Made by a program: the position numbers and the translations under genes. Below are positions 45,200 to 55,313 of a stretch of DNA of 64,000 nucleotides, in pieces; position 1 is the stretch's first letter, and each line of letters begins with the position of its first letter. The notes below the pieces were generated by a model. That model was given only the letters and a program-made list of their open reading frames with translations. It was not told the DNA's origin and ran no database searches. The DNA is from Colwellia sp. C2M11 (lineage in GTDB: Bacteria > Pseudomonadota > Gammaproteobacteria > Enterobacterales > Alteromonadaceae). The DNA is taken from contig NZ_JAHKQD010000039.1 in assembly GCF_018860915.1 (NCBI RefSeq), positions 99,775 to 163,774 on the forward strand. The letters run 5' to 3'.

Positions 45200-47263
45200 T
45201 TATGCATAATAATCGATAACTTTAGTTGAGGTATCCGATATTCTAGCTGATAAACTATGTTCTACCACATCACTAGCATCTGCCGTGTTTTGTGAGAATT
45301 GACTGTGGTTACCTCCACTACTTGCTTCAGCATCTGATTGCTGAGACTGTTGCTCAACATTCGCATCTCCAACATCAACACCTTGTTCAGCTAATAGATC
45401 TCTTAACTTATGCATGTTTTGCTCAAAAGCTTCTTTAGCCTGTTGATTTTGAACAACAAAATTAACAGTTGCTTGTTCACCTTGCAAGTTAACTCTTACT
45501 TGCACGTTACCTAATTCAGGCGGGTCGAGTGTAATATCAAATTGCTGTAATTTTTGTGAAATAACTAACATCACTTTATCTTTTACTGCGTCGGCAAAAT
45601 CTCGTCTAAAAATTGAAATAGTTTCCTGATGTAATTGGATGTTAGTTTTTTGACTTTGTACTACTTCGCCATTGGCTGTTAATGCCAATGCATCAGATGA
45701 TTGTTGCTCTACTCTATCGTAAGCATCTTGTGTTGTCTTACTCGCCTCACCAATAAAATTACTACGATTATTCGGTTCAATAATATCTGCTGTAGTACTA
45801 GCCTTATTATTTACGCTCTTATTACCATCAGCATCTACTATTTTATTTTGCCCAATAAGTTTATCAATTGACTGTTCATTCAAGACTTCTTCAGGCTCAA
45901 ACGTACTAGCTTCTTCCATGCTAGACGCAACTGAAGCTTGTCCTAAATTAGTAGGCACTGCATTTTTATTGATAACCTGTGAAGTTAAATTATCATTATT
46001 TTTTACTATGCCACTTTGAGTTTTACTACTTTCAACAACAGTATCAACTTCAGCTGTGGTTAACTCATTTTTTAAAACGCTAACCCCATTATCAGTTTTC
46101 ATTAGCTTTTCATTAATTGTTGATTTTACTTCACTGTCGCTACCATCATCAGCTCCAATTGAAGTTCCTAACACCTCTCTTACCGATCCACTGATATTAT
46201 TCGGGTTAACTTCTTTGCTAGCCGTCATAAGATTTTGCTGTAAATTATCGCTTTTTACTTCAGTGCCTACTGGTATTGTACTTTGGCTTGCTATAGCTGT
46301 ATCTACAAACTTCTGAGGAGAGGTATTTTCATCCTGAGGATTTATTTCCACTTGTTCTGCTATTTTATTATTAGCCATAACATTTTTTTCAGCTAATTTA
46401 GTTAAATCAGTTTCTAGGTTATTAGCACTCCCCTTACTCACTTTATCTTGAGCACTATTCACTAATTTTTCTGTAGCCAACGTTTCATCAGTTGGACTTT
46501 CACCATCAATTAATAGTGTACTACTCGCCTGATTAGCCATAATATTTTCGTTAATGTTACTCCCTTTACCAATTTCTGGGTTTTTATCTTCAGAAATTAA
46601 TGAATTAATTAACTTATCTGGTCCTTGAATAGCATCCGTTCCCACCTCTGTGGTTGAGGAAACAGCCTTAGCAACACTTGATAACCCAGTCGATAAACCT
46701 TTGTTTTTTAAAGATGTTTCAGTATTAAGTTTTGTTGTTTTCTCGTCAGGCATTTCATTAACATTCACTGCTGAAGCATCCACTATTGAAGGCACTGCTT
46801 TGTCGGAAGAAGCCTCAGTCACTAGCGTTTGATCAACCTTTGTTAAAAAAGTCATAAGTAATTCTGATTCATCAACAATTTTTTTATCATCAGCATTTAC
46901 TATACTTGTATCAGGTTCATCTTGATTGCCAAGAGCGGCAACTTCTTGCATATTTGTTGCCGGATCAGCGTTATCAACTACAGCCTGATGATATTCGGAT
47001 CTATCTTGGATTTTATCATCCCTACTTATATTTTTTTGCTCAATAGCTGGCTTACTCGTTTTCGAAGAAGCTTTTTCATTAGAGACGATTCTATCATTAG
47101 GGGGATTATTTTCAGACTTAGTATGTTGCTTATTTTTAGAGAGCTGTATGTCTATATGCTGGGAAAATTTATCCTTTGGTGAAGCGGAATTTAAAGCACC
47201 TGCATCGTCTTTATTTTCGATACCTTGTGATACTTTCATGGATAAAACATTGAGTTGTTGCAT
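45200..47263 (-). CDS. fliK: Flagellar hook-length control protein FliK
   Basis: A 687-residue protein, mostly low-complexity Ser/Thr/Asn/Glu-rich sequence as expected of a molecular ruler, with a conserved C-terminal domain (about 560-655) containing LDPPELGNVQVRVNLQGEQ and TVNFVVQNQQAKEAFE. That domain contacts FlhB to switch export specificity. It is longer than E. coli FliK (405), which would predict a longer hook if ruler length scales. A possible sigma-54 promoter lies about 96 bp upstream. Confidence 0.92.
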   Translation of the reverse strand: MQQLNVLSMKVSQGIENKDDAGALNSASPKDKFSQHIDIQLSKNKQHTKSENNPPNDRIVSNEKASSKTSKPAIEQKNISRDDKIQDRSEYHQAVVDNADPATNMQEVAALGNQDEPDTSIVNADDKKIVDESELLMTFLTKVDQTLVTEASSDKAVPSIVDASAVNVNEMPDEKTTKLNTETSLKNKGLSTGLSSVAKAVSSTTEVGTDAIQGPDKLINSLISEDKNPEIGKGSNINENIMANQASSTLLIDGESPTDETLATEKLVNSAQDKVSKGSANNLETDLTKLAEKNVMANNKIAEQVEINPQDENTSPQKFVDTAIASQSTIPVGTEVKSDNLQQNLMTASKEVNPNNISGSVREVLGTSIGADDGSDSEVKSTINEKLMKTDNGVSVLKNELTTAEVDTVVESSKTQSGIVKNNDNLTSQVINKNAVPTNLGQASVASSMEEASTFEPEEVLNEQSIDKLIGQNKIVDADGNKSVNNKASTTADIIEPNNRSNFIGEASKTTQDAYDRVEQQSSDALALTANGEVVQSQKTNIQLHQETISIFRRDFADAVKDKVMLVISQKLQQFDITLDPPELGNVQVRVNLQGEQATVNFVVQNQQAKEAFEQNMHKLRDLLAEQGVDVGDANVEQQSQQSDAEASSGGNHSQFSQNTADASDVVEHSLSARISDTSTKVIDYYA

Positions 47264-47358
47264 AATAGCCCCAATTGCTAAAATTGATATAACTAAAGTA
47301 TAACGACACTTTAACCAAACTATAAATTAAGAAAAAACTCCTTAACAGCTTTAGATAA

Positions 47359-47373
47359 GCAATAATCATTCCA
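47359..47373 (-). promoter_or_regulatory. Possible sigma-54 promoter of fliK
   Basis: The 314-bp gap 47264-47577 contains no gene. On the minus strand TGGAATGATTATTGC keeps GG and GC at the correct 12-bp distance with TTGC at -12, but its -24 box is weaker (TGGAAT for TGGCAC). It lies 96 bp upstream of fliK and could drive fliKLMNOPQR. Confidence 0.45.
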
Positions 47374-47577
47374 GTTAGCTTAAAAATGCCTATAACGAGT
47401 GAATATAGTGTACAAATAATTTTAGTAGTGATGACGCTAGTTTTATCGCTTGAATATTCACTTACGCAAACTTACTACCGTTTGTTATTTAGGATTAAAC
47501 TCCTAGGTCAAAATTAGCGTATAAATTGCAATTTAAGGTACACGTTTTATCGAGCCTAATAAGTATGTCCAACTCGA

Positions 47578-48033
47578 TTAATAATTCGATTTTCGACGTA
47601 AAAATTGTTGGGTAGATATTTCATCAAACATACTTTGTTCTTTCTTGCTTTCAATCTTCATTAACGCTGCATTACGCTTATCAGTAAGCATTTCGACAGC
47701 CTGTACTTTTTGTCTTTGTTTGATCCACAACTCTTTACTTTGTTCAACTAACGCTTTAGCTTGATTCATCGCAATTTTAACTTGTTCTGCTGCATTATCG
47801 AGCTTATTAATGAAAGCATGATAGTGATTATAAGTAGCGCTATCCAAGCCAAGCGCTGTTCGTTCACTTAAACGCGACATATATTCTAATCGATAATCAG
47901 ACACACTTTGTAAGCGAGTTAAATTTTGCTGATAATCATTTTCAGCATTGCGCAGTGCATTCTCCGCCTTCTCTTCCTTACTTTGCTCAAACTTTAATAG
48001 CGTGAGTAACTGCTTGTTATTATTTGCCGCCAT
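47578..48033 (-). CDS. fliJ: Flagellar export protein FliJ
   Basis: A 151-residue, almost wholly coiled-coil protein (residues 10-140), as expected for FliJ, the central stalk of the FliI ATPase ring that also escorts chaperones. Identity rests on fold and position directly after fliI. It is the last gene of fliEFGHIJ. Confidence 0.88.
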   Translation of the reverse strand: MAANNNKQLLTLLKFEQSKEEKAENALRNAENDYQQNLTRLQSVSDYRLEYMSRLSERTALGLDSATYNHYHAFINKLDNAAEQVKIAMNQAKALVEQSKELWIKQRQKVQAVEMLTDKRNAALMKIESKKEQSMFDEISTQQFLRRKSNY

Positions 48034-48132
48034 AATATGTATTCCTTAAACGGTTAGCATGTTGAAGATACTTAACTTATTAGTCTTGAACATTTAATGC
48101 TAAGACTTAACGCGCTCAATTAATTCTTTTAA

Positions 48133-49482
48133 TTAACGCTTCGCATTAGCCGTAGCAGCAGCTATTATTTCTTGTAATTGCTGTACACTTTGTTCAAAAG
48201 GTATTACTTCTTGAATCTGTTGTTGTAAAAAAAAGTTAATAACTGGCTGAACATTTATCGCTTGATCAATCCGAGGATCATTTCCTTTAGTGTAAGCACC
48301 GATAGCAATTAAATCTTTGTTTTGTTGATAAACAGAATAAATCTGTTTCAGCTGACGGGCTAGTTGTTGATGTTCAACATTAGTGACCATTGGCATTACA
48401 CGAGAAATTGACCCTTCAATATCAATAGCTGGATAATGTCCTGCATCTGCAAGTTCTCGCGATAAGACAATATGGCCATCTAAAATAGCACGAGAGGCAT
48501 CAGCGATAGGATCTTGCAGATCATCACCTTCTGTTAATACGGTATAAAAAGCAGTAATTGATCCTTGCCCTTCCCCACCATTACCAGCTCGTTCAACAAG
48601 TTGTGGTAATTTAGAAAAAACTGACGGTGGATAACCTTTCGTTGCAGGAGGCTCTCCCACTGCTAACGCTATTTCTCGTTGTGCTTGCGCGTATCGAGTT
48701 AATGAATCTAAAAGTAGTAAAACATCTAATCCTTGATCGCGAAAATATTCACTTATCTGTACTGCGGTTTCACAACCCTTTAACCGCATTAAAGGAGAGT
48801 TATCTGCCGGTGCAGCGACCACAACAGAGCGAGCGCGCCCTTCTTCACCTAAGATCTCTTCAATAAACTCTTTTACTTCTCGCCCACGCTCTCCAACTAA
48901 GCCAACGACAATAACGTCAGCTGTTGTTCCTCGTGTCATCATACCCATGAGTACACTTTTACCAACACCTGAGCCTGCAAATAACCCCATACGCTGGCCT
49001 TTACCAACGGTAATAAAGCTATTAATTGAGCGTACACCAACATCAAGTGGTTCAGTAATGGCTCGACGTGATAAAGGATTAATAGGGCTAGTATTTAATT
49101 TATAGTCATCATCATTTGTAATAGGTCCTTTCCCATCAAGCGGCTTTCCTATGCCGTTAATTACTCGCCCAAGTAAATTCATTGACAAAGGAAGGTGCAT
49201 TTTAGCTGATATTGGAAGTACCCTAGCACCGGGTAACACACCACGCAGGCTCTCTTCCGGCATAAGGTAAGTTATCTCTTGTGCAAAACCAACAACTTCG
49301 GCTAATAAATCACCATGAGCGGTTTCAACTAAACATTGGCTACCTATATGCGCTTTTACACCAACAGCCTCTAAGGTTAAACCCACAACACGTACTAGGC
49401 GACCAGCAACAGGCTCTTTAAATGGGTGTATAAATTTTTGACTGTTTTTTAATCTATCACTAATACGTTGGCTATCGACCAT
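48133..49482 (-). CDS. fliI: Flagellum-specific export ATPase FliI
   Basis: A 449-residue F1-beta-like ATPase with Walker A in [15 protein letters not shown], the segment [15 protein letters not shown], Walker B in [18 protein letters not shown], and the export-ATPase marks [20 protein letters not shown]. It helps unfold and deliver export substrates. It lies between fliH and fliJ. Confidence 0.97.
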   Translation of the reverse strand: MVDSQRISDRLKNSQKFIHPFKEPVAGRLVRVVGLTLEAVGVKAHIGSQCLVETAHGDLLAEVVGFAQEITYLMPEESLRGVLPGARVLPISAKMHLPLSMNLLGRVINGIGKPLDGKGPITNDDDYKLNTSPINPLSRRAITEPLDVGVRSINSFITVGKGQRMGLFAGSGVGKSVLMGMMTRGTTADVIVVGLVGERGREVKEFIEEILGEEGRARSVVVAAPADNSPLMRLKGCETAVQISEYFRDQGLDVLLLLDSLTRYAQAQREIALAVGEPPATKGYPPSVFSKLPQLVERAGNGGEGQGSITAFYTVLTEGDDLQDPIADASRAILDGHIVLSRELADAGHYPAIDIEGSISRVMPMVTNVEHQQLARQLKQIYSVYQQNKDLIAIGAYTKGNDPRIDQAINVQPVINFFLQQQIQEVIPFEQSVQQLQEIIAAATANAKR

Positions 49483-49542
49483 TATTTACCCTTCAACATG
49501 AGATAAAAGCGTAAATTTACTTACGCCTAACTAGTCAAAAAA

Positions 49543-50328
49543 TTATTGATGTAAAGCATCCTGCAAGAAAGATTCCAATACTTGCTTTAAACGAGACTTC
49601 ATCTGTAAATCAATGTTAGAAGTGCTATTTTCTATTTGGCAGCTTCCGACACTTAATTGTGGTGCCGGCAGCAATTTCCATCCACTTTCTTGAATGTGAG
49701 ATGCACCAAACTGCTGTTCTACGCGTTTAATATCTTCAGGGTTTAAATATATTTGCGTTGTAGATTCATTACTAGGTAATGATTTGATACCGGCATTGAT
49801 AGCAGCCATCAAAATATCGGGATTGGTTTTAGCTTCTTGTAAAACAACAGCTTCTGTTAATTGCACAACTAAATTTAGCAGTTGTTCTTCTATATTTTTT
49901 TCAACACTCGCTAAGGGCTTGTCTAACTGTTCAATTAAACTTTTCCAATTGTCACTTAACGTGTCAATCGTTTCTTTACCTTGAGCTAAACCTTGCTCTG
50001 TACCTACTTCAATACCTTGAATAGTACCTTCTTCAATGCCTTGTGCTTTGCCTTCTTCATAACCTTTGCCAAACCCTTCTTCCTTGCCTTGACTAAAGCC
50101 TTCATCATGTGCTGCTTGTCTTATTTCTTCAATTTCTTCTGCGGTAAGCGGCTCAGGCTCTTCAATTTCTTCTTCTGGCGGTTCAAAGCGCCATGTGCTC
50201 TTTTTTCCTAAAGCATTCGTATGACTTTCTTGGTTTTCAACCACTTCTGCTTGCACATTTGGATAAGACCAAACATCTAATTCTTCTGATTCTTTTGCTT
50301 TTATAATGCGGGGTGATGTTTTATTCAT
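49543..50328 (-). CDS. fliH: Flagellar assembly protein FliH
   Basis: A 261-residue peripheral stalk protein. The middle (about 74-115) has a run of GxxxG-type repeats (GFSQGKEEGFGKGYEEGKAQ and on), characteristic of FliH, and the C-terminal domain binds FliI. It restrains the ATPase and links it to the C-ring. It lies between fliG and fliI. Confidence 0.93.
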   Translation of the reverse strand: MNKTSPRIIKAKESEELDVWSYPNVQAEVVENQESHTNALGKKSTWRFEPPEEEIEEPEPLTAEEIEEIRQAAHDEGFSQGKEEGFGKGYEEGKAQGIEEGTIQGIEVGTEQGLAQGKETIDTLSDNWKSLIEQLDKPLASVEKNIEEQLLNLVVQLTEAVVLQEAKTNPDILMAAINAGIKSLPSNESTTQIYLNPEDIKRVEQQFGASHIQESGWKLLPAPQLSVGSCQIENSTSNIDLQMKSRLKQVLESFLQDALHQ

Positions 50329-50432
50329 ATTTTTCTCAAAACGGGTTGGTAACTTGTTAAACGAATACTTAATAAATCAAATAAGTATAAAGCCCAAACA
50401 GCAAATAAGTATTTTACTATCATCAATGACAA

Positions 50433-51488
50433 TTATAAGAACTCATCGCCACCGCCACCACCAAGCATAATTTCACCTGCGTCAGATAATCGACGAGCAA
50501 CGGCAAGAATTTCTTTTTGTGCAACTTCTACTTCACTAATACGTACAGGCCCCATTGCGTCAAGATCATCTACTAGCATTTCAGCAGCACGTTTCGACAT
50601 ATTACTAAGGAATTTTTCTCTGAGAGCTTCATCTGCACCTTTAATAGCTTTCATTAGCGCGTCTTGTTCAACTTCTCGTAAAATTGCCTGCATGCCTCTA
50701 TCATCAACATCTGCTAAGTTTTCAAAAATGAACATTAAATCTTGAATTTGTTGACTCATTTCTTCGTCGTTTTCTCGCATCGAGTCCATCAGTGTACCTT
50801 CAACGTTAGTATCAAGATAATTCATGATATCTGCTGCAGCTTTCAAACCACCCATTTTGGCTGCTTGAGCACCTGCTTGGCCAGCAAATTGTTTTTCCAT
50901 AATCTCATTTAATTCTTGAAGTGCGGCAGGTTGTACTTCTTCTAAGTTAGCAATACGCATCATCAAGTCTAAACGCACTTTATCTGTAAACTGGCTCATA
51001 ATTTCAGCAGATTGCTCTGGTGCTAAATAAGACAGTACAATCGTTTGAATTTGGGGATGTTCATTTCTTATAATATTTGCCACTTGCTTAGAGTCCATCC
51101 ATTTTAAAGAGTCTAAACCTTTTGACGCCCCGCCCATAATAATTTGATCAATGAGATTGCCAGCTTTATCTTCACCTAAAGCGGCCGTTAAGGCTTTACG
51201 AACAAAATCTTCACTTTGAAAACCAATAGTAGAAAAGTTTTGAATATCATGAATAAACTGTTTATGTACTGCGGTAATCTTCTCTTGTGTGAAGTCTTCC
51301 ATTGCCGCCATAACAGTACCGACTTGTTGTACTTGCTTAGGCTCTAGATGCTTCAATATTTGTGCAGCATCCTCTTCAGATAGGCTTAACAATAGAATCG
51401 CAGCCTTCTCACTGCCTTCTAATTTACTAATATCAAAACTTGGTTTTGTTGCGGTAAGCTCTCCGCCTGTGTTTAATTCATCACTCAT
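50433..51488 (-). CDS. fliG: Flagellar motor switch protein FliG
   Basis: A 351-residue FliG with N, middle and C domains. Motifs include LEGSEKAAILLLSLSEEDAA, the EHPQ motif (IRNEHPQIQTIVLSYL) that binds FliM, and the C-terminal torque helix DDLDAMGPVRISEVEVAQ with charged residues facing the stator. It overlaps fliF by 8 bp. Confidence 0.97.
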   Translation of the reverse strand: MSDELNTGGELTATKPSFDISKLEGSEKAAILLLSLSEEDAAQILKHLEPKQVQQVGTVMAAMEDFTQEKITAVHKQFIHDIQNFSTIGFQSEDFVRKALTAALGEDKAGNLIDQIIMGGASKGLDSLKWMDSKQVANIIRNEHPQIQTIVLSYLAPEQSAEIMSQFTDKVRLDLMMRIANLEEVQPAALQELNEIMEKQFAGQAGAQAAKMGGLKAAADIMNYLDTNVEGTLMDSMRENDEEMSQQIQDLMFIFENLADVDDRGMQAILREVEQDALMKAIKGADEALREKFLSNMSKRAAEMLVDDLDAMGPVRISEVEVAQKEILAVARRLSDAGEIMLGGGGGDEFL

Positions 51489-53226
51489 CTTCGGTCAACC
51501 AACTTTTAACTACTTGAGACGACAATTCAGGTTCATTAGCAACTAATGCTCGAACCGCTTTTAATATATCTTCATCACGATGAAGGTCTGGTAATTGTAA
51601 GCTACCATCAGGAGCAAAACCAACATTACCTGCATCGAAGTCTGACGTTAGCATATCCATGGTTTCATCACCAAGATCTATATGACTATCAAGGGATTTA
51701 TCGCCATAATCATCTGGTGAACTATCTGGGTAAATTAAACGTTTCAACATCGGACGAACAACAGCCATAATTAGCACTATAATTACTACAGCCGCCATCA
51801 GAAGTTTTGATAATTTCAAAAACCATAACTGTTCCCACATTGGCAACACATCTGCTTCACCAAGATCAATACGATTAAAAGGAATAGTAATAACTTCTAA
51901 AACATCCCCTCTTTGTAAATCAAAACCAATACTTCCTTGTAATAAACGTCGAATAGAAGCTATTTCAGCAACACTTCTTGGTATTTTAGCAACCGCTGCA
52001 ACGGCTGTTTCTTCAGCTTCAGGGTCAACTGCAGGTGCGACGCCATCAACATAATCAAGTGCGACTGACACACTCACTCTGCGAACAACCCCTGTTTGCT
52101 GTTTGGTGTGACTGATCGCCTCATCAAGTTCATAATTTTTAGTTGATTCACTATGCTTTCTGGTTGGTGTTGACTTCACCTGTTGACCTTCTGCATCTTC
52201 TGGAATGCTTGATTCAAGTGGTGGTTGGTTAGTTAAAGCACCAGGAATACCACCTAATAAACCACCAATAGTGCTATCTTCAACTTTCATTTCGCTGCGC
52301 AGCGCAGGTAAATCAGAGTTATAACGACGAGCGGTTTCTTCTACATTGGTAAAATCCATGGTTACATCCACTTGCGCAGTGTAATTACCTAGGCCAACGA
52401 TAGGAATGAGTATATTAGAAATTTTATCCATATATTCTTGTTCGCGCTTTTGTTCAATATCTAATTCATTACGCGAACGAGCAGACACTGAATTTTGGCT
52501 GCCTGAATTTAATAAACGACCATTTTGATCTGTTACCGTTACACGATTAGGACTCATTCCTTGAACTGATGAGGCAACAATATCAACAACAGCATCAACT
52601 TCTTCAGCCGAAAGTAAACGTCCTCGCTGTAAAGTCAGTACTATTGTCGCTGAAGGATTTTTCTCGCGGCGAGCAAAAATATTCTCTTTTGGAATAGCAA
52701 GTAATACTTTCGCGCGTGAAACACTTTGTAATTCTTCAATAGTATTAGCGATGCGTTGTTCTCTACCATACTTTAAACGTTCTTGTTCTAAACGTTGACT
52801 AACACCAAAGCCCATATCTTGCATTACCATATCTTCGCCTTCTGTCGCTTCAGCTGATAAACCTTCGCGGGCTAATAATAACTTTATGGTTTGATATTCA
52901 TCGGTTGGTACTGAGAGAGTGTTATTTTCTTGACGATAATCAACTTTATTGGCATCAAGAAAATCCATTGTTTTAATAAGTTGCTCTGTAGGTTGCTTCG
53001 CTAAAAAGCGGTATTCAGGTTCGTTCGCGAGGATAATGACAAAAACAGAAATAGCTAAACAGATTGATAGCGCGACAACTAAGGTGATTTGACGTAAGGT
53101 ATCAGCATTACCTAAAGCAGCGGCAAAGCCTGATTTTTTTTCTTCAATAGCGTTATCATCACCATAATCATTGGCAATCATGGAACTATTATTATCTGTT
53201 GCTACCATTGAATTTGTATCTGCCAC
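51481..53226 (-). CDS. fliF: Flagellar MS-ring protein FliF
   Basis: A 581-residue MS-ring protein with two membrane helices (about 45-67 and 463-485), ring-building motifs between them (KVDYRQENNTLSVP, QRLEQERLKYGREQRIANTI) and a short C-terminal FliG-binding tail. It is the first structure placed at the pole by FlhF. It follows fliE. Confidence 0.97.
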   Translation of the reverse strand: MADTNSMVATDNNSSMIANDYGDDNAIEEKKSGFAAALGNADTLRQITLVVALSICLAISVFVIILANEPEYRFLAKQPTEQLIKTMDFLDANKVDYRQENNTLSVPTDEYQTIKLLLAREGLSAEATEGEDMVMQDMGFGVSQRLEQERLKYGREQRIANTIEELQSVSRAKVLLAIPKENIFARREKNPSATIVLTLQRGRLLSAEEVDAVVDIVASSVQGMSPNRVTVTDQNGRLLNSGSQNSVSARSRNELDIEQKREQEYMDKISNILIPIVGLGNYTAQVDVTMDFTNVEETARRYNSDLPALRSEMKVEDSTIGGLLGGIPGALTNQPPLESSIPEDAEGQQVKSTPTRKHSESTKNYELDEAISHTKQQTGVVRRVSVSVALDYVDGVAPAVDPEAEETAVAAVAKIPRSVAEIASIRRLLQGSIGFDLQRGDVLEVITIPFNRIDLGEADVLPMWEQLWFLKLSKLLMAAVVIIVLIMAVVRPMLKRLIYPDSSPDDYGDKSLDSHIDLGDETMDMLTSDFDAGNVGFAPDGSLQLPDLHRDEDILKAVRALVANEPELSSQVVKSWLTEDE

Positions 53227-53373
53227 TTTACTTCTCCGCTTACTACTGCTATTTATTTTTCATACTCACATTTAAGTGAGAGTAAATCATCAAGAGCAAG
53301 GCGCTTGAATGAGTAATAGCTGGCCTATTGCGATTGAAAGCAACGCCGCTATTGGTTATTTGATCCGCTTAAA

Positions 53374-53736
53374 TTACACTGGCATGCTCATAATTTCTTT
53401 ATATGCTTCAACAAATTTATTACGTACTTGAACTGTAGCATCTAAAGCAATACCAGATTTTGACGATGCAATCATGACATCACCTAGCGAAACACTGCGA
53501 TCTCCCATTTCAAAAGCCATTTTTTTAGCACCGGTATCTTGCTGTAATTCATGAACTGTTTTTAATGCATCAGTGAGTAAATTACCAAAATCATTACTTG
53601 ATGAGTTAATTTTCCCTGCTGAATTAACACCTGGCAGATCTTCCATATCACCACCAACGGCTGGAATCCTATTACCAGACGCTTGTAATGACATACTTTG
53701 CATTTGTGCGAATAAAGAATTAGTACTGATGTCCAT
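53374..53736 (-). CDS. fliE: Flagellar hook-basal body protein FliE
   Basis: A 120-residue FliE with the conserved C-terminal helices (FGNLLTDALKTVHELQQ, SLGDVMIASSKSGIALDATV, RNKFVEAYKEIMSMPV). It joins the MS ring to the rod. It is the first gene of the fliE-fliJ operon, with a sigma-54 promoter 66 bp upstream. Confidence 0.96.
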   Translation of the reverse strand: MDISTNSLFAQMQSMSLQASGNRIPAVGGDMEDLPGVNSAGKINSSSNDFGNLLTDALKTVHELQQDTGAKKMAFEMGDRSVSLGDVMIASSKSGIALDATVQVRNKFVEAYKEIMSMPV

Positions 53737-53801
53737 AGTAGTCTCACTTGTGTCAATTTTTTGCTATAACGCAATAAAAATTATATATAACTAGTAATTC
53801 T

Positions 53802-53816
53802 GCAAGCATAGTGCCA
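53802..53816 (-). promoter_or_regulatory. Sigma-54 promoter of the fliE operon
   Basis: Minus strand TGGCACTATGCTTGC is a perfect match to the sigma-54 consensus TGGCAC-N5-TTGC, 66 bp upstream of fliE. It fits activation of class III basal-body genes by FlrC, encoded just upstream. Confidence 0.85.
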
Positions 53817-53972
53817 ATAGATTGCAAATATAGAATACACAGACAAGATAATTATAAACCAAATTAAAACAATAGGTTAAAAATATAGAATAATTAAGAA
53901 TGAGGGGTGTTTAAGACAAAATAACGTCAGCTGCCTAAATGAACAGCTGACATTGAAAATAGAAAACATAAT

Positions 53973-55313
53973 TTATGCAGGAATTTTAATACCTGAATCG
54001 CGCATTTTGGCAATTTTATAACGCAGGGTTCGCGGGCTAATACCTAAACGTTCAGCAACTTCTTTTCTACTACCGTGACAAGCTTGTAAGGTATCAAGAA
54101 TAATTTGATTTTCTTGCAGCTTTAATTCGCTACCTAATTTATCTTCAGGTGCAATAATATTATCAACTTCATTAACACTTGATGTTTCAAAGTTTTCAAT
54201 CATTAAGTTATTTGCATCAATCACTTGATTGCTTTGTAAAATTAAAGCTCTTTGAATAACGTTATCCAGTTCACGTACATTACCCGGCCAACTATAGGCA
54301 TTTAATTTACTTCGGGCTGCCGCTGTAAATTCAGCAACTTGTTCGCCAGTTTTTTGACAGTAACTCGCCACCATATGCTGAGCCAACGGTATAATATCAT
54401 CTGGACGTTGTGCTAAAGGCAGCCAAGTTAACGGGAAAACATTTAAACGATAATATAAATCTTCTCTAAAATCACCCTGTTTGACAGATTCCTTAAGATT
54501 ACGATTACTTGTTGCTATAACACGCACGTCCAATTTTATTGTTTTTCTACCACCTAAACGCTCTACTTCACGCTCTTGCAATACACGTAAAATTTTAGCT
54601 TGTAAGCCTAAATCCATCTCGGTGATTTCATCAAGTAAGATTGTCCCTCCTTGTGCCTGTTCAAATTTTCCAGGGCACGCTTGAATTGCTCCGGTAAAAG
54701 CGCCTTTTTCATAGCCAAATAAAGTGGCTTCTAGCATATTTTCAGGAATTGCAGCACAGTTAATTGCAATAAAAGGTTGTTGAGATCTAGGTGAATTATT
54801 ATGCACATACTGCGCTAACACTTCTTTACCTGAGCCACTAGGACCAAGCACCATAACCGATGCCTCCGTTGTGGCAACTTTACGTGCTAAACTTAATAAC
54901 TCAACACTGCTTTTATCCGCAACAATCGGCGTATTTTTATCAATCTCTGATAATGGTATATATTGGCTTACCATATTTAACAATACTTCTGGCGAGAAAG
55001 GTTTAGCAATATAATTACAAGCACCATGTTTCATTGCTTCAACAGCATCATCAATAGTGCCATAGGCTGTCATCAATAATACCGGTAAATTAGGATGATT
55101 TTTTTTAATATTTTTTAATAAAGAAAGTCCTGACATACCACCCATTTGCACATCACTAATGACAATATCAACACTATAGTTTTTCAATAAAAGCAACGCA
55201 CTTTCGGCTGAATCGGCTTCAATGCATTGATAATTAGCTAATGTGATAGTATCAATCAATGCTTCTCGTAAACCAGCATCATCTTCAACAACCAATATTT
55301 TATGATGACTCAT
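53973..55313 (-). CDS. flrC: Sigma-54-dependent flagellar response regulator FlrC (FleR)
   Basis: A 446-residue NtrC-type regulator: receiver domain with D54 (VISDVQMGG), AAA+ domain with Walker A GPSGSGKEV, the sigma-54 contact loop GAFTGA and Walker B-like GTILLDEIT, and a Fis-type HTH at the C-terminus (RKEVAERLGISPRTLRYKI). Phosphorylated by FlrB, it activates basal-body and hook genes. It overlaps flrB by 14 bp. Confidence 0.95.
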   Translation of the reverse strand: MSHHKILVVEDDAGLREALIDTITLANYQCIEADSAESALLLLKNYSVDIVISDVQMGGMSGLSLLKNIKKNHPNLPVLLMTAYGTIDDAVEAMKHGACNYIAKPFSPEVLLNMVSQYIPLSEIDKNTPIVADKSSVELLSLARKVATTEASVMVLGPSGSGKEVLAQYVHNNSPRSQQPFIAINCAAIPENMLEATLFGYEKGAFTGAIQACPGKFEQAQGGTILLDEITEMDLGLQAKILRVLQEREVERLGGRKTIKLDVRVIATSNRNLKESVKQGDFREDLYYRLNVFPLTWLPLAQRPDDIIPLAQHMVASYCQKTGEQVAEFTAAARSKLNAYSWPGNVRELDNVIQRALILQSNQVIDANNLMIENFETSSVNEVDNIIAPEDKLGSELKLQENQIILDTLQACHGSRKEVAERLGISPRTLRYKIAKMRDSGIKIPA